Made by a program: the position numbers and the translations under genes. A model generated the notes under the pieces. The model had not been told where the DNA came from. It was given only the letters and a program-made list of their open reading frames with translations, and did not search any database. A stretch of DNA of 64,000 nt from assembly GCA_013399305.1 (NCBI GenBank), contig VXAI01000195.1:753955-817954 (forward strand), given 5' to 3'. Shown here piece by piece: positions 1 through 13,600 of this stretch. Source of the stretch: Rostratula benghalensis (lineage: Eukaryota; Chordata; Aves; Charadriiformes; Rostratulidae). Numbering within the stretch: position 1 is the first letter of the stretch; every line of letters starts with the position of its first letter.

Positions 1-455
1 CAGCATCACCCGGTGCCTCCCTGGGGGGCTGGGAGCCAGCTGAGCCCCTCTGGAACCTCCACCTTGGGGTGAGGATGAGAGGCTGGAGGTTTGCCTGAGG
101 GCTCCTTCAGTACCGGCCTAGAAACGGGGAGAGCCTGGGGACAGAGGCAGAGCGAGCACGGAGCAGCAGTGGGCTCTTGTGGTGGAGGCAATGCCCTGCA
201 GGCTGCGCAGGCAGGGGTGTAGGCAGGGAGCCGGGAGGGGGGGGAAGGGGCGTGGTGGTGCCCTCTCCTGCCTCTCTCCATCATCGGTGAGAGCACACCC
301 GAGGTGAGATTGTGCCTGGAGAGATCTGTGTCTTGTGTCTCCACCTGTTTTTGGGCTCTGCGGCACCAGGAAGGCATTGCTGGAGGAAGGTACAGGAAGA
401 GTGTGGCTGGTGGGGGCTGGGGCAGTGGTGGTGTTCCCCCCCCCCGTTATCAGCA
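1..455. other. Non-coding sequence at window edge
   Basis: GC-rich sequence with short homopurine runs. The open frames here are short, and none has a recognisable protein family or a convincing pair of splice sites. In human the gene upstream of PCDH12 is RNF14, transcribed divergently, but none of its coding exons is visible here. Confidence 0.4.
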
Positions 456-979
456 CAGATGAGGCCTCACCTTGAGTGTTCTGTCCAGTTTTGGGTCACT
501 TCAAAAAAGACGTTGAGGGGCTGGAGTGAGCCCAGAGGAGGGCAATGAAGCTGGTGAGGGGTCTGGAGAACAAGTCTTGTGAGGAGAGGCTGAGGGAGCT
601 GGGGGTGTTCAGCCTGGAGAAAAGGAGGCTGAGGGGAGACCTTCTTGCTCCCTACAACTCCCTGAAAGGAGGGCGTAGTAGGGGGGGTCGGTCTCTTCTT
701 CCAAGGAACAAGTGATGGGACAAGGGGAAACAGTCTCAAGTTACACCAGGGGAGGTTTAGGATGGAGATTAAGAAAATATTCTCCACCAAAAGGGTTGTC
801 AAGCCTTGGAAGAGGCTGCCCAGGGCAGTGGTGGAGTCACCATCCCTGAGGGATTTAAAAGCCAGGCAGACATGGTGCTGAGAGTCATGGGTCGGTGGTC
901 GGTTTTGTCAGTGTTGGGTTGATGACTGGACTGGATGATCTGAATGGTCCCTTCCAACCCAGACAATTCTATGATTCTA
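456..979 (+). mobile_element. CR1 LINE 3' fragment
   Basis: 5'-truncated CR1 retrotransposon in + orientation. It contains the characteristic 3' ORF2/UTR segment (the GAGGAGAGGCTGAGGGAGCT block near 580-600) and ends in the ATTCTATGATTCT tip at about 967-979. There is no intact reverse transcriptase frame, so it is an inactive copy. The 5' boundary is approximate. Confidence 0.88.
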
Positions 980-3900
980 GGCCTTCACTGTGATGAAGGA
1001 TGAGGTCCTGAGCAACCCAGCCCAAAAGGGACCTGACTGGGGTGGGTGGCTGGACCAGGCATTCACTTTCAGACAGTGTCAACTTCTAATTTTGTGGAGA
1101 AGATGAGTACAGGGAGAGCCGGGGCCCTCTTGTGGATTTGTGTCCTTGCTGTTTGGTGTGAGAGGATGAATCAATTCCTTCCTCCCAAGAAATGTCTCTC
1201 AGGAGTCTCCCCAATCTCTGCAGGCCGCTGAGGAAGGGGCAGGTCCTGGGCCACTTTGTGCCTCTGCATCCAGCTCCCAGAGCATCTAATGCACAGATGG
1301 ACTACAAAAATGTATTTATTTTTTTTTTCTGTGACACTTCTAGAGAAGCAAAGTCTGTCTTTGAAAAGCTGGAAATTGGGATGGGTGGGGGGTGTGTGTG
1401 AAAGCATGATCCCAGGTGTGATGGCACCAACTGGTGAGAAGCAGCTGGGCTTTTACCTTCTCCATTGGCAGAGCTGCAGTGGTCCTCCTGGTGAGGATGG
1501 TGCTGTCAGGTACAGAGCTGAGCCTGGAAAAGGGCACATCCTGCTGTCTGTAGCCTCTGTGTCCTGCCTCTTAGACGTTATCTTCCACCCCATGGAGCCA
1601 CTCCAGAGCAGAGATGAGACCAAGTCCTGCTGCCTGGAATGGTCCCCGGGGTATGGTAAGTCTTGAGCACCCACAAGAGGCCAAATCTTGGTACCTCTTT
1701 AGTTGTGCTCATTTCGGACTCTTCTCCTTTGGATGTTGTTTTTCATTATCAGGTTTTTAAAAAATACATTTTTCTATTCTCTTCTCATTCTTGTCTTGCC
1801 CTCTGGCACCCTGCCCTTGAGGTGCAGCACAGTCTGTGGGCCCCAAACCGACCCAAAATGACAATCAGACCCCCGGCCGTGCAGCAGAGCCCAAAGTAAT
1901 GCGGTCGGGCTGCTCTCAGTGGGTGTGTGGTGCCTCTAGAGCAGCTCGGCTCCGCTGGGAGATTGGGGTGTCCCCTCCTGCACCTTGCTCTGGAGCCTGG
2001 AGAGCAGCTGAGCCTCAGGGGAGCTGGTTTTCCCCACCAGTATATAGTGTTTACACCTGCTTCGGGCACAAATAGCATTGTGCAGAAGCTGATGACGTGC
2101 TACCACGGTAATTGAATGTAACTGCTGCTCTTCCCGAGCTTTAAATAAAAGGTTTTAGGTGCAGCCAGCCTCCTGGTGGGTGATGTTATATGTTCATAAG
2201 CACAATGTTGTCTGTGAAGGTCCTGCAGCACCTGCACGTGTGTGTGAACACGGAAGGGGAGCAGATGACATTTGTGATTAGCACTGGATCTTATTTTCCT
2301 GTCTGTCCTTCTGGCATGCCTCAGCTCAACTGGATCCATCTTTCCCTTCTATTCTCTTTGCAAGCATCACTTTGCATCCTCCCCCGAGACGTGGCCACTG
2401 TGGTTTGCAGCTCAGCAACCCTTCTGTGGTGTCCTGCAGCCACCCACCTTGCAAACCCCTGGCATCCTGATGGCTCAGCTCTAGTCTGTAGGGATATAAA
2501 TCCTTAGGTATCACAGTAATTAATGCTTTGGCTCCTCCAGCTTCTTTTCTCCTGGGTAGTCCAGATGTGACACCAGTTATCTGCACAGCCAGACTGGGCA
2601 CAGCCAAGTGATGGAGGGGACAGTGCTGAAGAAGGGATTGCAGCCCTCATCCCAGTGACTGTGACATCTCCCTGTGCCAAGACTGTCACATCAGCCTTTC
2701 CCTGTGGAGAAGGACTGAGGCGGCTGAGGAGACTGCTGCTCAAAATTCCACCTGCCTTTGGGGAGGAAAAGGAAAGGTTTGGGGCTGCAGCAGCCTAAAG
2801 TGGCATCATCTCTCCAGCTGGTGGGGTGGGGGCTGCACCAAGGGGGGTCCAGAGCACACGTGGGTGCTGTTGTTGGGGGGAATGTATCTCCTGGTGCATC
2901 AGTGGTTGGTTACATGTGGGACCTTTGGTGCATTGGGCTTGTCCTGCAGATGGCTTGGGAGGTGATGGGGAGAGGGATCCATCTTGCAGGGCTCTTTGGG
3001 AGAACCCCTGCAGTTCTCCAGCATAATATTTACTTCCTTTCCTTGATATTTCGGTGTGTTTTGTCTGTTCCTCTCCATCCCTGAGAAGGAAAGGCGTAAA
3101 AAAAGGGGAGGTGGCAGGATGAGACTCTTCCCCAACCCACACCCCCAAGAAGGAAATAGCCTTTCTACCCCCACCACCCGAGAGCAGGGCAGAGGCTGGG
3201 AGACATCCGCTTCTCCATCTGCAGCTCCGAGGGCAGGAAAGCACCCCTCCGAGAGAGCGCGGCACACGGCTGGGGAGGAAGCCAGAGCACAAAGCAGGGA
3301 AATGATTTGGCAAAGGTCACCTGGATCTGGGGCTGAGCCCAGGAATAGCAACCGGGTCTCCCCCCACCGCTGAGGGGCACCCTCCCTTCCTCCCCGGTGG
3401 CACTGTCCCATCTGCGGCCAAAGCTCCTGGGTGGTTCTTATCTTGCATTAAAATTTACCACCACAAAGAGGGGAGACGAGAGCAGGGGTGCAGGCGATGG
3501 GGAGCCTCAACTGGGGAAAAAAAAAAGAGCAGGGAGGGATGGGAATAGGATGAGGGTCTGGGGGTCCCCACTGAGGCTGGAGAAGTGGGGGGGAGAGGGC
3601 AGACATGGGACACCAGTGGCAGCTGCTGGAGGCTGCCTGGCAGCCAGGGGGGCTGAGACGTGGTGTGGCTGGTGGGACTCAAGCCCCACCTCAAGGATGC
3701 TTTGCTCCCTGTAATGGCCAGGGAGACCTCTGCAGGGACTGTCCCAAATGCCTTTGGTCACCTCCAGACCCAAAGCACAGCCCAGTTCAGGGTAAGTGGG
3801 TTCCCAGTTTAGGATATGGCATGTACATGGCCAGCCAGGGGGCCGGTGGAAGGGCTGTGTGGCATCATGCAGGCTGCTCACAGGTGGGGGCTCAAGGTCA

Positions 3901-4887
3901 CCTGCTGAAATAAGGCAAAGAAGGGATCTCTGGCAGTGAAAAATCAGCGCTGGGTGAGGAGTGACTCTGGGGGTATCAAAGCAGAGCCAAGTTGGGGGCA
4001 GAGCATGCAGAAAGATGTGGGGACCTGGCCAGGACGGATGGATGTAGAGAACAGGACACAGCTCAAGAGGCCTGCCAAGAGGCTCCTTTCCTGCCTCATG
4101 CCCACCTGCAGCTTTCCCAGGGGTTCATTAACTCACTTTTGTGTGTCCTGGTGAAAATGAAACAGTGAGATAAGCAAAAGCCATGGGCTGGAAAAGGTGA
4201 TGCAGGCCCATCGCCCTCAAAACTGTCAGCAAAGAGGCAGAGAGAGGAGCAGGGATTTAGACAAAATGAAAATAAATCAAAGAAAGTGAGGAATCCAACA
4301 GCATGGGGAGCGGGTCTTTGGGATAACACAGGAGCAGAAGTCCATCATTGCTGGTCCATGCAGACACCTTCCTGAGGCTTTGCAGATGGGATGGGGACTG
4401 TCTGCAGGGACTGTGCCTCCCATAAAACATGTCCTGCAGGTGACAGCGGGCAGTGGGTGATGGTCCCAGGGCCCTTTCACATCCCCAGGAGCCTCACCCT
4501 GCCCAGGCATTGCATTGTACCAGCCCGGTCCTCCCTTTTCCTGTAGGTGGGGTTTCCATAGGAAACACGCTGGTCCACCTCCCACCCAGAGCTGGCTGGC
4601 CAGACCTTGCTGGAGCTGTGGTGGTGACCGTCCCCTCTGCTTCGGGCTGAGCCTTTCAGCTGGCTCTCTCTGCTGCTCCCCGGCGATGGCAGGGTGGGGG
4701 AAAACGGCCAGACTCCCTCACCATTTCTCCTCCTTTCCAACCGGTGGCTGGCGCCTATGGGACTTGGGGATGGGAGAGGATGCCGAGGACTTGTGATCAC
4801 CGTAAGGACCATTTGGGTATGTGGCAGCAGGCGGGCAAGCCCGGGGCAGCGTGCCGGGCAAGTGGGGTGGTGGGCTTGGCCAGCAGC
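980..4887. other. Upstream flank and 5' region of PCDH12
   Basis: About 3.9 kb without a supported coding exon. Several 60-170 codon open frames occur (for example on the - strand at 2795-3411), but they overlap one another on both strands, are proline/serine-rich and match no family I know. The last few hundred bases should contain the PCDH12 promoter and 5' UTR; I see no TATA box at a convincing position. An AATAAA at 2144-2149 has no associated gene. The frame of PCDH12 stays open upstream of the chosen start, with in-frame ATGs at 4780 and 4819. Confidence 0.5.
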
Positions 4888-7698
4888 ATGCTGCTGCTGA
4901 GCTGCTCCGCTGTCCACCTCCCAGCCTTGTGGTGGTACCTCTTCCTCTCTGCTGATGCCCAGGAGGTGGCCACCTTCACGGTGCATTACCGGGTGTTCGA
5001 AGAAGTGCCGCCTGGAACGGTGATAGGGTTGCTGGCCGAGCACTTCGAGGGGGGTGAGAGTGGTGAAACGGTGGATACTTTCCAGCTGATGGAGACCCCC
5101 GGGAGGTTCCCGCTGCACGTGGGGAGCAAGAACGGGGAGCTCAGCACGGCCGGGCGGGTGGACAGGGAGCACCTGTGCCGGCAAAGCGATCCCTGCTGGG
5201 TCTCGTTTGACGTGCTGGTCGCCCGAAACCTTGCTCTGATCCACGTGGAGGTTCAAGTACTGGACATCAATGACAACGCACCACGGTTCCCCACGCCCGA
5301 GCTGGAGCTGGAGATGTCTGAGAGTGCATCCCTGCGGACACGGATCCCGCTGGACCGAGCCTTGGATGCTGATACTGGCCCCAATGCCCACTGCTCCTAT
5401 GCCCTCTCCCCCAGTGAGCACTTTGCTCTGGAGGTTGTTTCCAGCTCTGATGGGACTAGGCACGCGGAACTTGTCATGGTTAAAGAAGTGGACCGGGAGC
5501 TGCACTCCTCCTTCGTCCTCGTGCTGACGGCCACTGATCATGGGGAGCCACCAAAGTCAGGTACCGCTTTAATTAAAGTCATCGTCCTTGACTCCAATGA
5601 CAACAGCCCTGTCTTTGCAGAGAGCTCTTTGATGGTTGAGGTTCAGGAGGATGCTCTGCCCGGGACCCTCCTTGTGACAGTCATGGCCACTGACCCCGAC
5701 CAGGGTCCTAACGGGGAGATCGAGTACAGCCTGAGCAAACACGCACCCCCGGAGGTGCTGAGCACTTTTGGCATCAATGCCCGCACGGGCAGCATCATCC
5801 TGAAGCACTCGCTGGACTATGAGGAGACCCAGGCCTACGAGCTGGATGTGCAAGCCCGGGACCTGGGTGCAAACCCCATCCCAGCTCACTGCAAGATCCT
5901 GGTCAAAGTCCTGGATATCAATGACAACGCTCCCGACATCCACGTCACTTGGGCCACACAAGTGCCTGTCCTCTCTGAAGCCCTCCCCAAAGACAGCTTT
6001 GTGGCCCTGGTGACTGCCAGCGACCCTGATTCGGGGAACAACGGGCAAGTACACTGCTCCCTCAGTCAAGGGTATGAGCACTTCAGACTGAAGAGGACCA
6101 ACAGCCACAGCTTCATGCTGATGACCAACACCACGCTGGACAGGGAGCTGCGAGCCGAGTACAACCTGACGTTGGTGGTGCAGGACCAGGGTGACCTCTC
6201 TTTGGTGGTGCTGAAGCACCTCACCATCTGCATCAGTGACGTCAACGACAATGCCCCCTCCTTTGAGAAGGCCACCTACGAGGTGGCTGTTGCTGAGAAC
6301 AGCAAAGCACCCATTTTCTTGCTCACTGTCCGTGCCACCGACCCTGACGTGGGTTTCAATGGGGAAGTCACCTACAGCATCTCAGACTCCTCTGCTTCAG
6401 GTCTGGTCTCGATCGACCCCACCACTGGGGATGTTTTTGCCCTCAAAACTTTTGATTATGAGCAGGTGAGAAGCCTGGAGTTCCTGGTGACAGCGGAGGA
6501 TGGTGGTCACCCCAAACTGGCATCCAACGTCTCCATCAGGCTGGCTGTGCTGGACCAGAATGACAATGCACCTACCATCACCATGCCAGTGCTGGTGGGA
6601 GGAGCAGCCATACTCTCCGTCCTGGTCAATGTGGAGACAGGGTGCTTCTGGGTGGTGCCCGGGAATGGCAGTACCCAAGGGACTACAGTAGTGACCAACG
6701 CAACACTCGTGTCGTGTGCCAGCCCTCCCTTCCTCTTCACCTTCGCAGCCAGGGACATGGACTCGGGCGTCAATGGGGCCCTCCGGTATGACCTGGTGGG
6801 TGGGGATGATGCCGGGCTCTTCATCCTGGATCCTCTCTCAGGACAGGTCTTCCTCAACACCAGCAACGCCAGCAGACTCGCAGGCAGTGAGAAGGAGCTG
6901 GTGGTGCGGGTGAGCGACGAGGGGGACACCCCCCTGCACACCCTGGCCAGGGTCCACTTAGTGTTCCGGCATCATGGAGCATTCTCCAAAATCTCAGCCC
7001 AGGACCCCGGGTGGCTGAGCCCCTCCGTGGTGGTTGTTATCTGCCTGTCCGCCCTCTTGGGTGGGTGCCTTCTCCTTTTGGCTTTGACCCTGTCTCTGCG
7101 TAAGAAGGAGAAGAAGGAGGGCATGGCCTACAACTGCCGGGAGGCGGAGGACGCCCACAGGCAACAGCAGATCAAGAAGCCCCACAGGCAGATCCAGAAG
7201 ACAGACATCCACCTCGTCCCACTGCTCCGGGGCCGGCCCCAGGAGCCTGAGCCCCCCAAGCCCTGCCAGGAGGACCTGCCTGGCATAGATGCCCCCGCAC
7301 CGGGGGGGTCGTCCCCTCAAGCTCCCTTCCACCTCACCCCCACTCTCTACAGGACCCTGAGAAATCAGAGGACCCAAAAGGACTTGGATGAGCAGCAGGG
7401 GACCTTTACCCTGCCCATCCTGCAGCGCCGGCCCTGTCAGCCCCACAGACTGAAAACTTCAGCAAAAGAGGCCACCAGCCCCCTGGACGCACCACTGCCC
7501 TGTAGGAGCTCGGTGAAGCCACTTCAGGGGTCTGTGGGAGAGCCCCCATTGCTACCCAACCAGCCCCTGGGTGCTGGGACACCTGGGCAGCCCCAGCCAC
7601 ACCAGCAGATCCTCAGGAGCCTGGTCCGGCTGTCGCTGGTGGCACTGGCGGAGCAGAGCCCCAATGGGGAGTTTGTGATGGAGTCACCTCCGGTGCAG
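4888..7698 (+). CDS. PCDH12: PCDH12 exon 1: ectodomain, membrane span, proximal tail
   Basis: A single 2811-base exon encodes residues 1-937, the usual protocadherin layout in which the whole ectodomain lies in one exon. I chose the ATG at 4888 because it has A at -3 and is followed by a leucine-rich signal sequence ending near ADAQEV, the same distance from QEV as in human PCDH12. The in-frame ATGs at 4780 and 4819 would put a charged, non-signal stretch in front. Ca2+-binding motifs (DRE, DxD, DxNDN) are present in the successive repeats. NxS/T sites such as NTT, NLT, NGS and NAT suggest N-glycosylation. The exon ends ...PPVQ at a CAG|GTAGGA donor in phase 0. Confidence 0.96.
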
Positions 7699-10600
7699 GT
7701 AGGAGATGTTCTGTGCATTGCTGGAGGTGTTGACTCCCTCTTGCCCCCCCCCTTCTTCCCCTCCCCCCCAAAATCCTTCCTTGCACCCCCTGGGGTGGTA
7801 GCAACTTGCAACCTGGTGGTCTTTGCTTGGTCTCTCCTCCCAGCCCTGGGCAGAGGTGGCCCAGCAGTAGGGGCTGGGTAGGACACATGGCCACCCCACC
7901 CCAGGCAGGGTCTCTCCGCACCCACCAGGACACCTCGGGAGCTGGGGGTGGAGGATGGCTGTCACATGGAGGACGGGACAATCTTGTGCTGGCTTCCCCA
8001 GGGGAGGGTGGGCAGAGATGGTGCAGGTGAAGTGCTGGGACCAGGTGTGCTGCCTGGCCGCTTGTTTTTCCCCCCTTCGTGGAGATGCTGCACCATCTGC
8101 AGGAGGAGGAAATGCTATAAAAAGGTCGGGGNNNNNNNNNNNNNNNNNNNNNNNNNNNNNNNNNNNGGGGAGGAGGGGTGTTTGGAGGGGACGTCCTGGC
8201 AGGAAGCAGCTTGAGTGGCCACCGGTGGGGCTCAACAGGCTTTTCCTGCCTTACAGCAAATCTCCCAGCTGCTCTCCCTGCTGCACCAAGGCCAATTCCA
8301 GCCCAGAACGAACCACAAGGGAAATAAGTATTCAACGGCCAAGAATGGCAGCAGGTAAGGCTGGCTCCCAGCCCTTCCCTTCCCCATGCCACAGCCCTCC
8401 GTGTCTCTGCTACCTCTGCTTCAGCTCCACAGGTCTCCAGGGGCAGCAGACACCAGGGCAAAAGAAAAACACGTGGCAAAACCTCGTCCCTGGTTTTGAT
8501 GACCTGAGATTCATCACAGAATCACAGACTGGTTTGGGTTGGAAGGGATCTTACATCCCATCCAGTCCCACCCCCTGCCCTGGGCAGGGACACCTCCCAC
8601 CACACCAGGTTGCTCCAAGTCCCATCCAACCTGGCCTTGAACCCCTCCAGGGATGGGGCAGCCACAGCTTCTCTGGGCAACCTGGGCCAGGGTCTCACCA
8701 CCCTCACACCACAGAAGTTCTTCCTCAGATCTCATCTCAATCTCCCCTCTTTCAGTATCAAACCTTTCCCCTCACCCTATGGCTCCCTTTCCTGATGAAG
8801 AGTCCCTCCCCAGCTTTCCTGGAGCTCCTTTAGGGACTGGAAGGGGGCTCAAAGGTCTCCCTGGAGCTGCCTTTTCTCCAGGATGAAACCCCCCAACTCT
8901 CTCAGCCTGTCCTCACAGCAGAGGGGCTCCAGCCCTTGCAGCATCTCTGTGGCTGTCTCTGGCCCCACTCCAACAGGTCCATGTCCTTCCTGTGCTGAGG
9001 ACTCCAGAGCTGGACACAGTGCTCCAGGTGGGGTCACTCAGTGAATGCTCCTGAGGATGCCAGGGCTTTGCTATGTCCCCCCTGTCCCTATCTGCCCAAG
9101 CCATGGCCAGACACAGCTTTCTCCACTTTTCTCATCTCCATATGCTGAGGCTGGAAAGGGTGGGAGAAGTGTCTTTGGGGCTGCTATGGCAGGGCTGGGC
9201 TTCTTGCCTGTTCCTTCTCAAGGCCATCTCCTCTGAATTCGTAGAAGAGCCAGCAGCTCCCTGTTTGCTCAGGATCTCCTTGCTGATGGATGAAAACTGA
9301 GAGAATGCCCACATCCCACCTCTGGGAAAGAGACAACCACCCTCAAATAATTGGTGGGGCAGGGTTTTGCTAGGAGTAGAAGAGTCACCTGAGTTTTGTC
9401 CCCCTGGCAGGGCTGCGGGGCTGGACAACGACTGCCTGAGCACAAAGGACACCAGGCACGAGGAGAGCGAGGGAGAGGACCGTGACTCTGAGAGTGGCTT
9501 TGAGCTCTCTGTGCAGCAGCTGGTGGGTGAGGAGCTGGAGACCCTCCTGGAGCCACAGGCAGGTGAGGTGGACTCGCTACTGGAAGCATGCTGGGGCTGG
9601 TGGAGGAGTCCAGCAGTGTGATCTCCTCAGGTAACACACTAAACCCATTCAGAAGACAACACTGTCTAGCCTGCAGCAAGCCAGGGGACATCTCATATCC
9701 TAGGGTGGCTCTGAGAGTGGCAGATGCTTGGGACAGCATGTATGTATGGACCATCCGGTGCTGTTGGTACCACCAGGCAGTTTACAGTGAAGGGGCTTGC
9801 TGAGCTTCAGGTTGGGATTTTTTTTTCATGTGTTCAATCGCTCTCGGTAGATCTTTCCTCCAAAGGACGTATCTTTTGTTGTTGAGCTGGTATGGGAGCT
9901 TGACCTCTATTGTTGGGTAGGAGTGAAGCCCAGTTTAACTACGCACCACATGAACTGCACCCCATGCTGACCTGAGCCCCTTGTTTCATGGTCTCCTACT
10001 CTATGTGGAGAGAGAGAGGTGAAAAGTTGTCCTTGTCAGGCCCATCAAGATGTTGCATACCCTTTGAGCCCCATCAGGCTTCTATCTCCCATCAGGCTGA
10101 GCTAGTCCAATATCATCTCCTGTGATCACCTTGTTACTAATTCTGGTTTTTAAATCTTAATTGAGATTACATGTGGCGACCAGAATTGTGCAGTGCTTAG
10201 GATGCATCCACACTGGGTTATAAGGAGGTCTTCTGGTCTGTTCTTCATTCCTGTCCTGCCCAAGCTCCATGCTGAGCCCTGTCACCAAACTGTCCATCGT
10301 AACTCCCAAACCCCTCCCCTGTGTGGTGGGAGAGTCATCCGTACCCAATGTGTATTTCCCCGTGACAATTATCCAACAGCTGGTGACACCGAAATCCACC
10401 AGCCACTTTTTGCTCGTGGCGAAACGTTAGGTCCTTCAGCAGCTCCCCTCTACTTTTATGTCCTGGGGTCTTTTAGTGGAATCAACACGAGCACCATCCA
10501 CTTCTCCACGTCATTTGTTGCTGGGACTTCACTGATCATCTCCCTCTGCGGGGAAGTTTATTTATTCCTACCCTTGTTTCCCAGCTTTTAACATCCTTTA

Positions 10601-13600
10601 GTCCCTAACAGAAGCTGGCTGTTAATTCGGGGACAGATCAGGTCCTCTGCCAGCCTGGCCAGTGCTCTTCTGCAAGCTGGGCTCTCCTCTGTCAACCAGG
10701 ACTCCTCACCCACCTCTTCCAAAGATGCCAACAAATTTGCAAAATGCAATTGCCCGCCTTGTGAGTGTCACATCAGCTCTTGTCCCCATGGCGGGCACTC
10801 AGCTCTCTGCCAAGTCTCCTCCCAATAATGGTTTCTGTGAATCTGCCTGCACTGGATTCACCTTCATGTGCTTAAAAACCCGTGTCACAATTCCTACCTT
10901 CCCTTCCTCTGGTACCATATTGATTTGAAGCAATAGTTAATGAACAGCAGTTAATAAATGAAGAAATTTCATATCCCAGTTCCTCTAGCACTCCAGGGTG
11001 AATACCATCTGGGCCTGACATTTTCTACATGTTCCTTTTATTGATTTGTTCTAAAAAATCTCTTCTACTGGCATTTCAATTTGAAAGAGTTGGGCTGACT
11101 CATGTCCTGTACCGGAGATTTCATTGTGGAGCCTCTGTGCTCCTCTTGCAGTGTGAGGAACACGCTGAGGTTTGCTGCTGCAGTGGTTTTAATTCCAGAG
11201 CTGGGCATTTTCTCTGCTCTTGCTTTGATGGAGAACCATGCTGCTTCTCCCTGTTTTGCACTCCTGCCCTTTTATTCGGGTAGGGAAGGCTAGGTGAAAT
11301 GAGAGCCACGAGCATCCTCAGAACTAAAGGTTCTGCAGCCAAGAGCAGGGAGCAGAGAGGCTGCCCAGCTCCATCCCACGATGTTTACTCCACCAGTAAA
11401 GGGACTGGTGGAGGTGCTCAGCCAGATCGGTCTGGATCCAGTCCTGCTCAGACAGGAAGCATCCTAGGAATCTGTGTTATGGCCAGGCATATCCATGAAG
11501 TACCACCTCCTGTACTTCTTGGATTTGGTATTAAAAAAACCCCCAACAATAAACACCTCAAACCCTCTTACCAAACTGCTGAAATTTCACAGTAAACAGC
11601 AGCTGAGGCCACGCTTCCTGCCCAGGACCAGAGTCTGCCCTGTCTCAGTGGTGAAAACCAACCATAACCATGAGTCCAGACCTTCCTGAGGAGGCAGTGG
11701 AACAGACGACAGAGCTGCCAGGCTCCTTCCTTCTCCTCTCCCAGAGCAAGGGACTTGCATCTGGAGAGAGGGAGGAAGGAAGGAAGCGAGTGCTGCTCAG
11801 GCTCTGGAGTATCCTAACAGCTGGCTGAGGCTCACAAAGCGGGGCCAACAGCGGGATCATCCATCCCAGCAACAACTGGGGCTGTTTATGCCTCAAGCAC
11901 GGAGCCAGGGGCTGCTCCCAGCACCGTCCAGTAACACCTCTTCCCCTCCAGTGAAACATAGCGCTTGCAGCAGCAGCAAAGAGATAAAACTTTATTATTA
12001 AAAACAAAAAACAACACCAAACCCCAACACCATTAAAGTAAGTCTCTGAAGAGTTGTTGCTCAAATTAAACATACCTAATTGTAAGGTTTCATAGTCACA
12101 GGACCTCAGCCTGCATCACCTCGTCTCTCCTTCACTGCTGTGCTCCGCTCCAGAGCCAAGGCACCAAAATATTCAGGGAATGCTTCTCGCAGACCGAGGA
12201 GGAGAGACTCAGGGATGTTTTAGAGCAAAATCGTTGGGGCTGCAGCATACTTGGGATAGCTCTTAAGGAACAGTCACTGTGACTGAAAGAAAATGCTGAC
12301 TACAGAATCCCAGAACGATATGGGGTTGGAAGGTACCTGTAGAGGTCATCCAGTCCAGCCCCTTGCCAGAGCAGGTTGCACAGGAACACATCCAGGTGGG
12401 GTTTGAATGTCTCCAGAGAAGGAGACTTCACCACCTCTCTGGACAGCCTCTGCCAGGGCTCTGCCACCCTCACAGGGAACAAGTTCCTTCTCATGTTCAG
12501 ATGGAACTCCTTATGTTCCAGTTTGTGCCCATTCCCTCTTGTCCTGTCCCTGGGCACCACTGAAAAAAGTCTGGCCCCATCCTCCTGACATCCACCCTTT
12601 AAGTATTTCTAGGCGTTGATCAGATCCTCCCTCAGCCTTCTCTTCTCCAGGCTAAAAAGTACCCAGTCCCTCAGCCTCTCCTCACAAGAGAGATGCTCCA
12701 GGCCCCTCATCATCTCAGTAGTCCTCTGCTGTCCCCTCTCCAGCAGTTCCCTGCCTTTGCTTGCCCAGGATTGTAGAAAGAAATACTGTAAGTTATATAA
12801 CAGAAAAGAATTTTGGGGCTTCAGCCAAAACAAAATCTAAGGGATGTACCTGCCCTTCTTTCCTCACCAGGTTTGAATCCCTCACTCCTCCCCCACTCCT
12901 GCCCATCCCATGCCCAGGACAGAGTTGCTTTTTGGACAAAAAGGATGAATTTAATTAGCTGGCTGAGAAAGGAGACTTGTGTCAGTGATGGGCAAGCCAC
13001 TGGGTGAGGACCATATGTTGCAGGCTGTGGCAGGGTAATGATAACCTGGATAAATGCAGAATTAATAATACAGGTTACCTTCTGTGCAACTGCAGGAGTA
13101 TGGAGAGCCTCCTTTGAAAGGTCACTTTGTAAGTCAGGGCCACACAATTTTTATGACACCACAGGCTCTTGCCATCTGATTGGGTCTGTCGTGGTCTTTG
13201 GTGTTTGGCTGCTCCCGGTGATTCTCAGGGACGCTGTGGAAGGGAAGCCATGCAGGGGGCAGACGGCAGTGCCTGTGCACCGCCACCACAGAGTCTTGTT
13301 TACCAAAGGCAAAGCTCTACCTTAAAAAAAAAAACAAGAAACCCCCCCCCCATTTCCTTTCCTGTCGTCTGATGTGGAAGCTATTCTAGACTCACCCTGC
13401 TATGGGGTCCTTCCTTTAATTTCCAGTGTATTTCTGTTCATGGCCAGTTATGATTACTACTTCTTTTGCCAATACTATTTCAAGCATAAAGATTTCCTTT
13501 CTCGGTGCTTATCTCATCAAAATAACAACAGGTTGCAGTCAGATTCCCAGTGAGGGTTTGCTTCCTTAGACTAAGCACCCCCTGCCTCGCAGGGTGTCTG

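Noticed and set aside
2795..3411. Overlapping 170-172 codon - strand frames upstream of PCDH12
   Set aside because: Two overlapping frames of similar length, low-complexity composition and no recognised domain. RNF14, the expected neighbour, does not match.
4477..5541. 354-codon open frame antisense to the first PCDH12 cadherin repeats
   Set aside because: It lies opposite a strongly conserved GC-rich coding exon, where antisense frames stay open by codon bias. It matches no family and has no promoter or splice support.
7699..7881. Extension of PCDH12 exon 1 to the stop at 7881
   Set aside because: A consensus donor at 7698/7699 joins exactly in frame to the conserved QISQLLSLL exon. The read-through is polyproline-like intron sequence.
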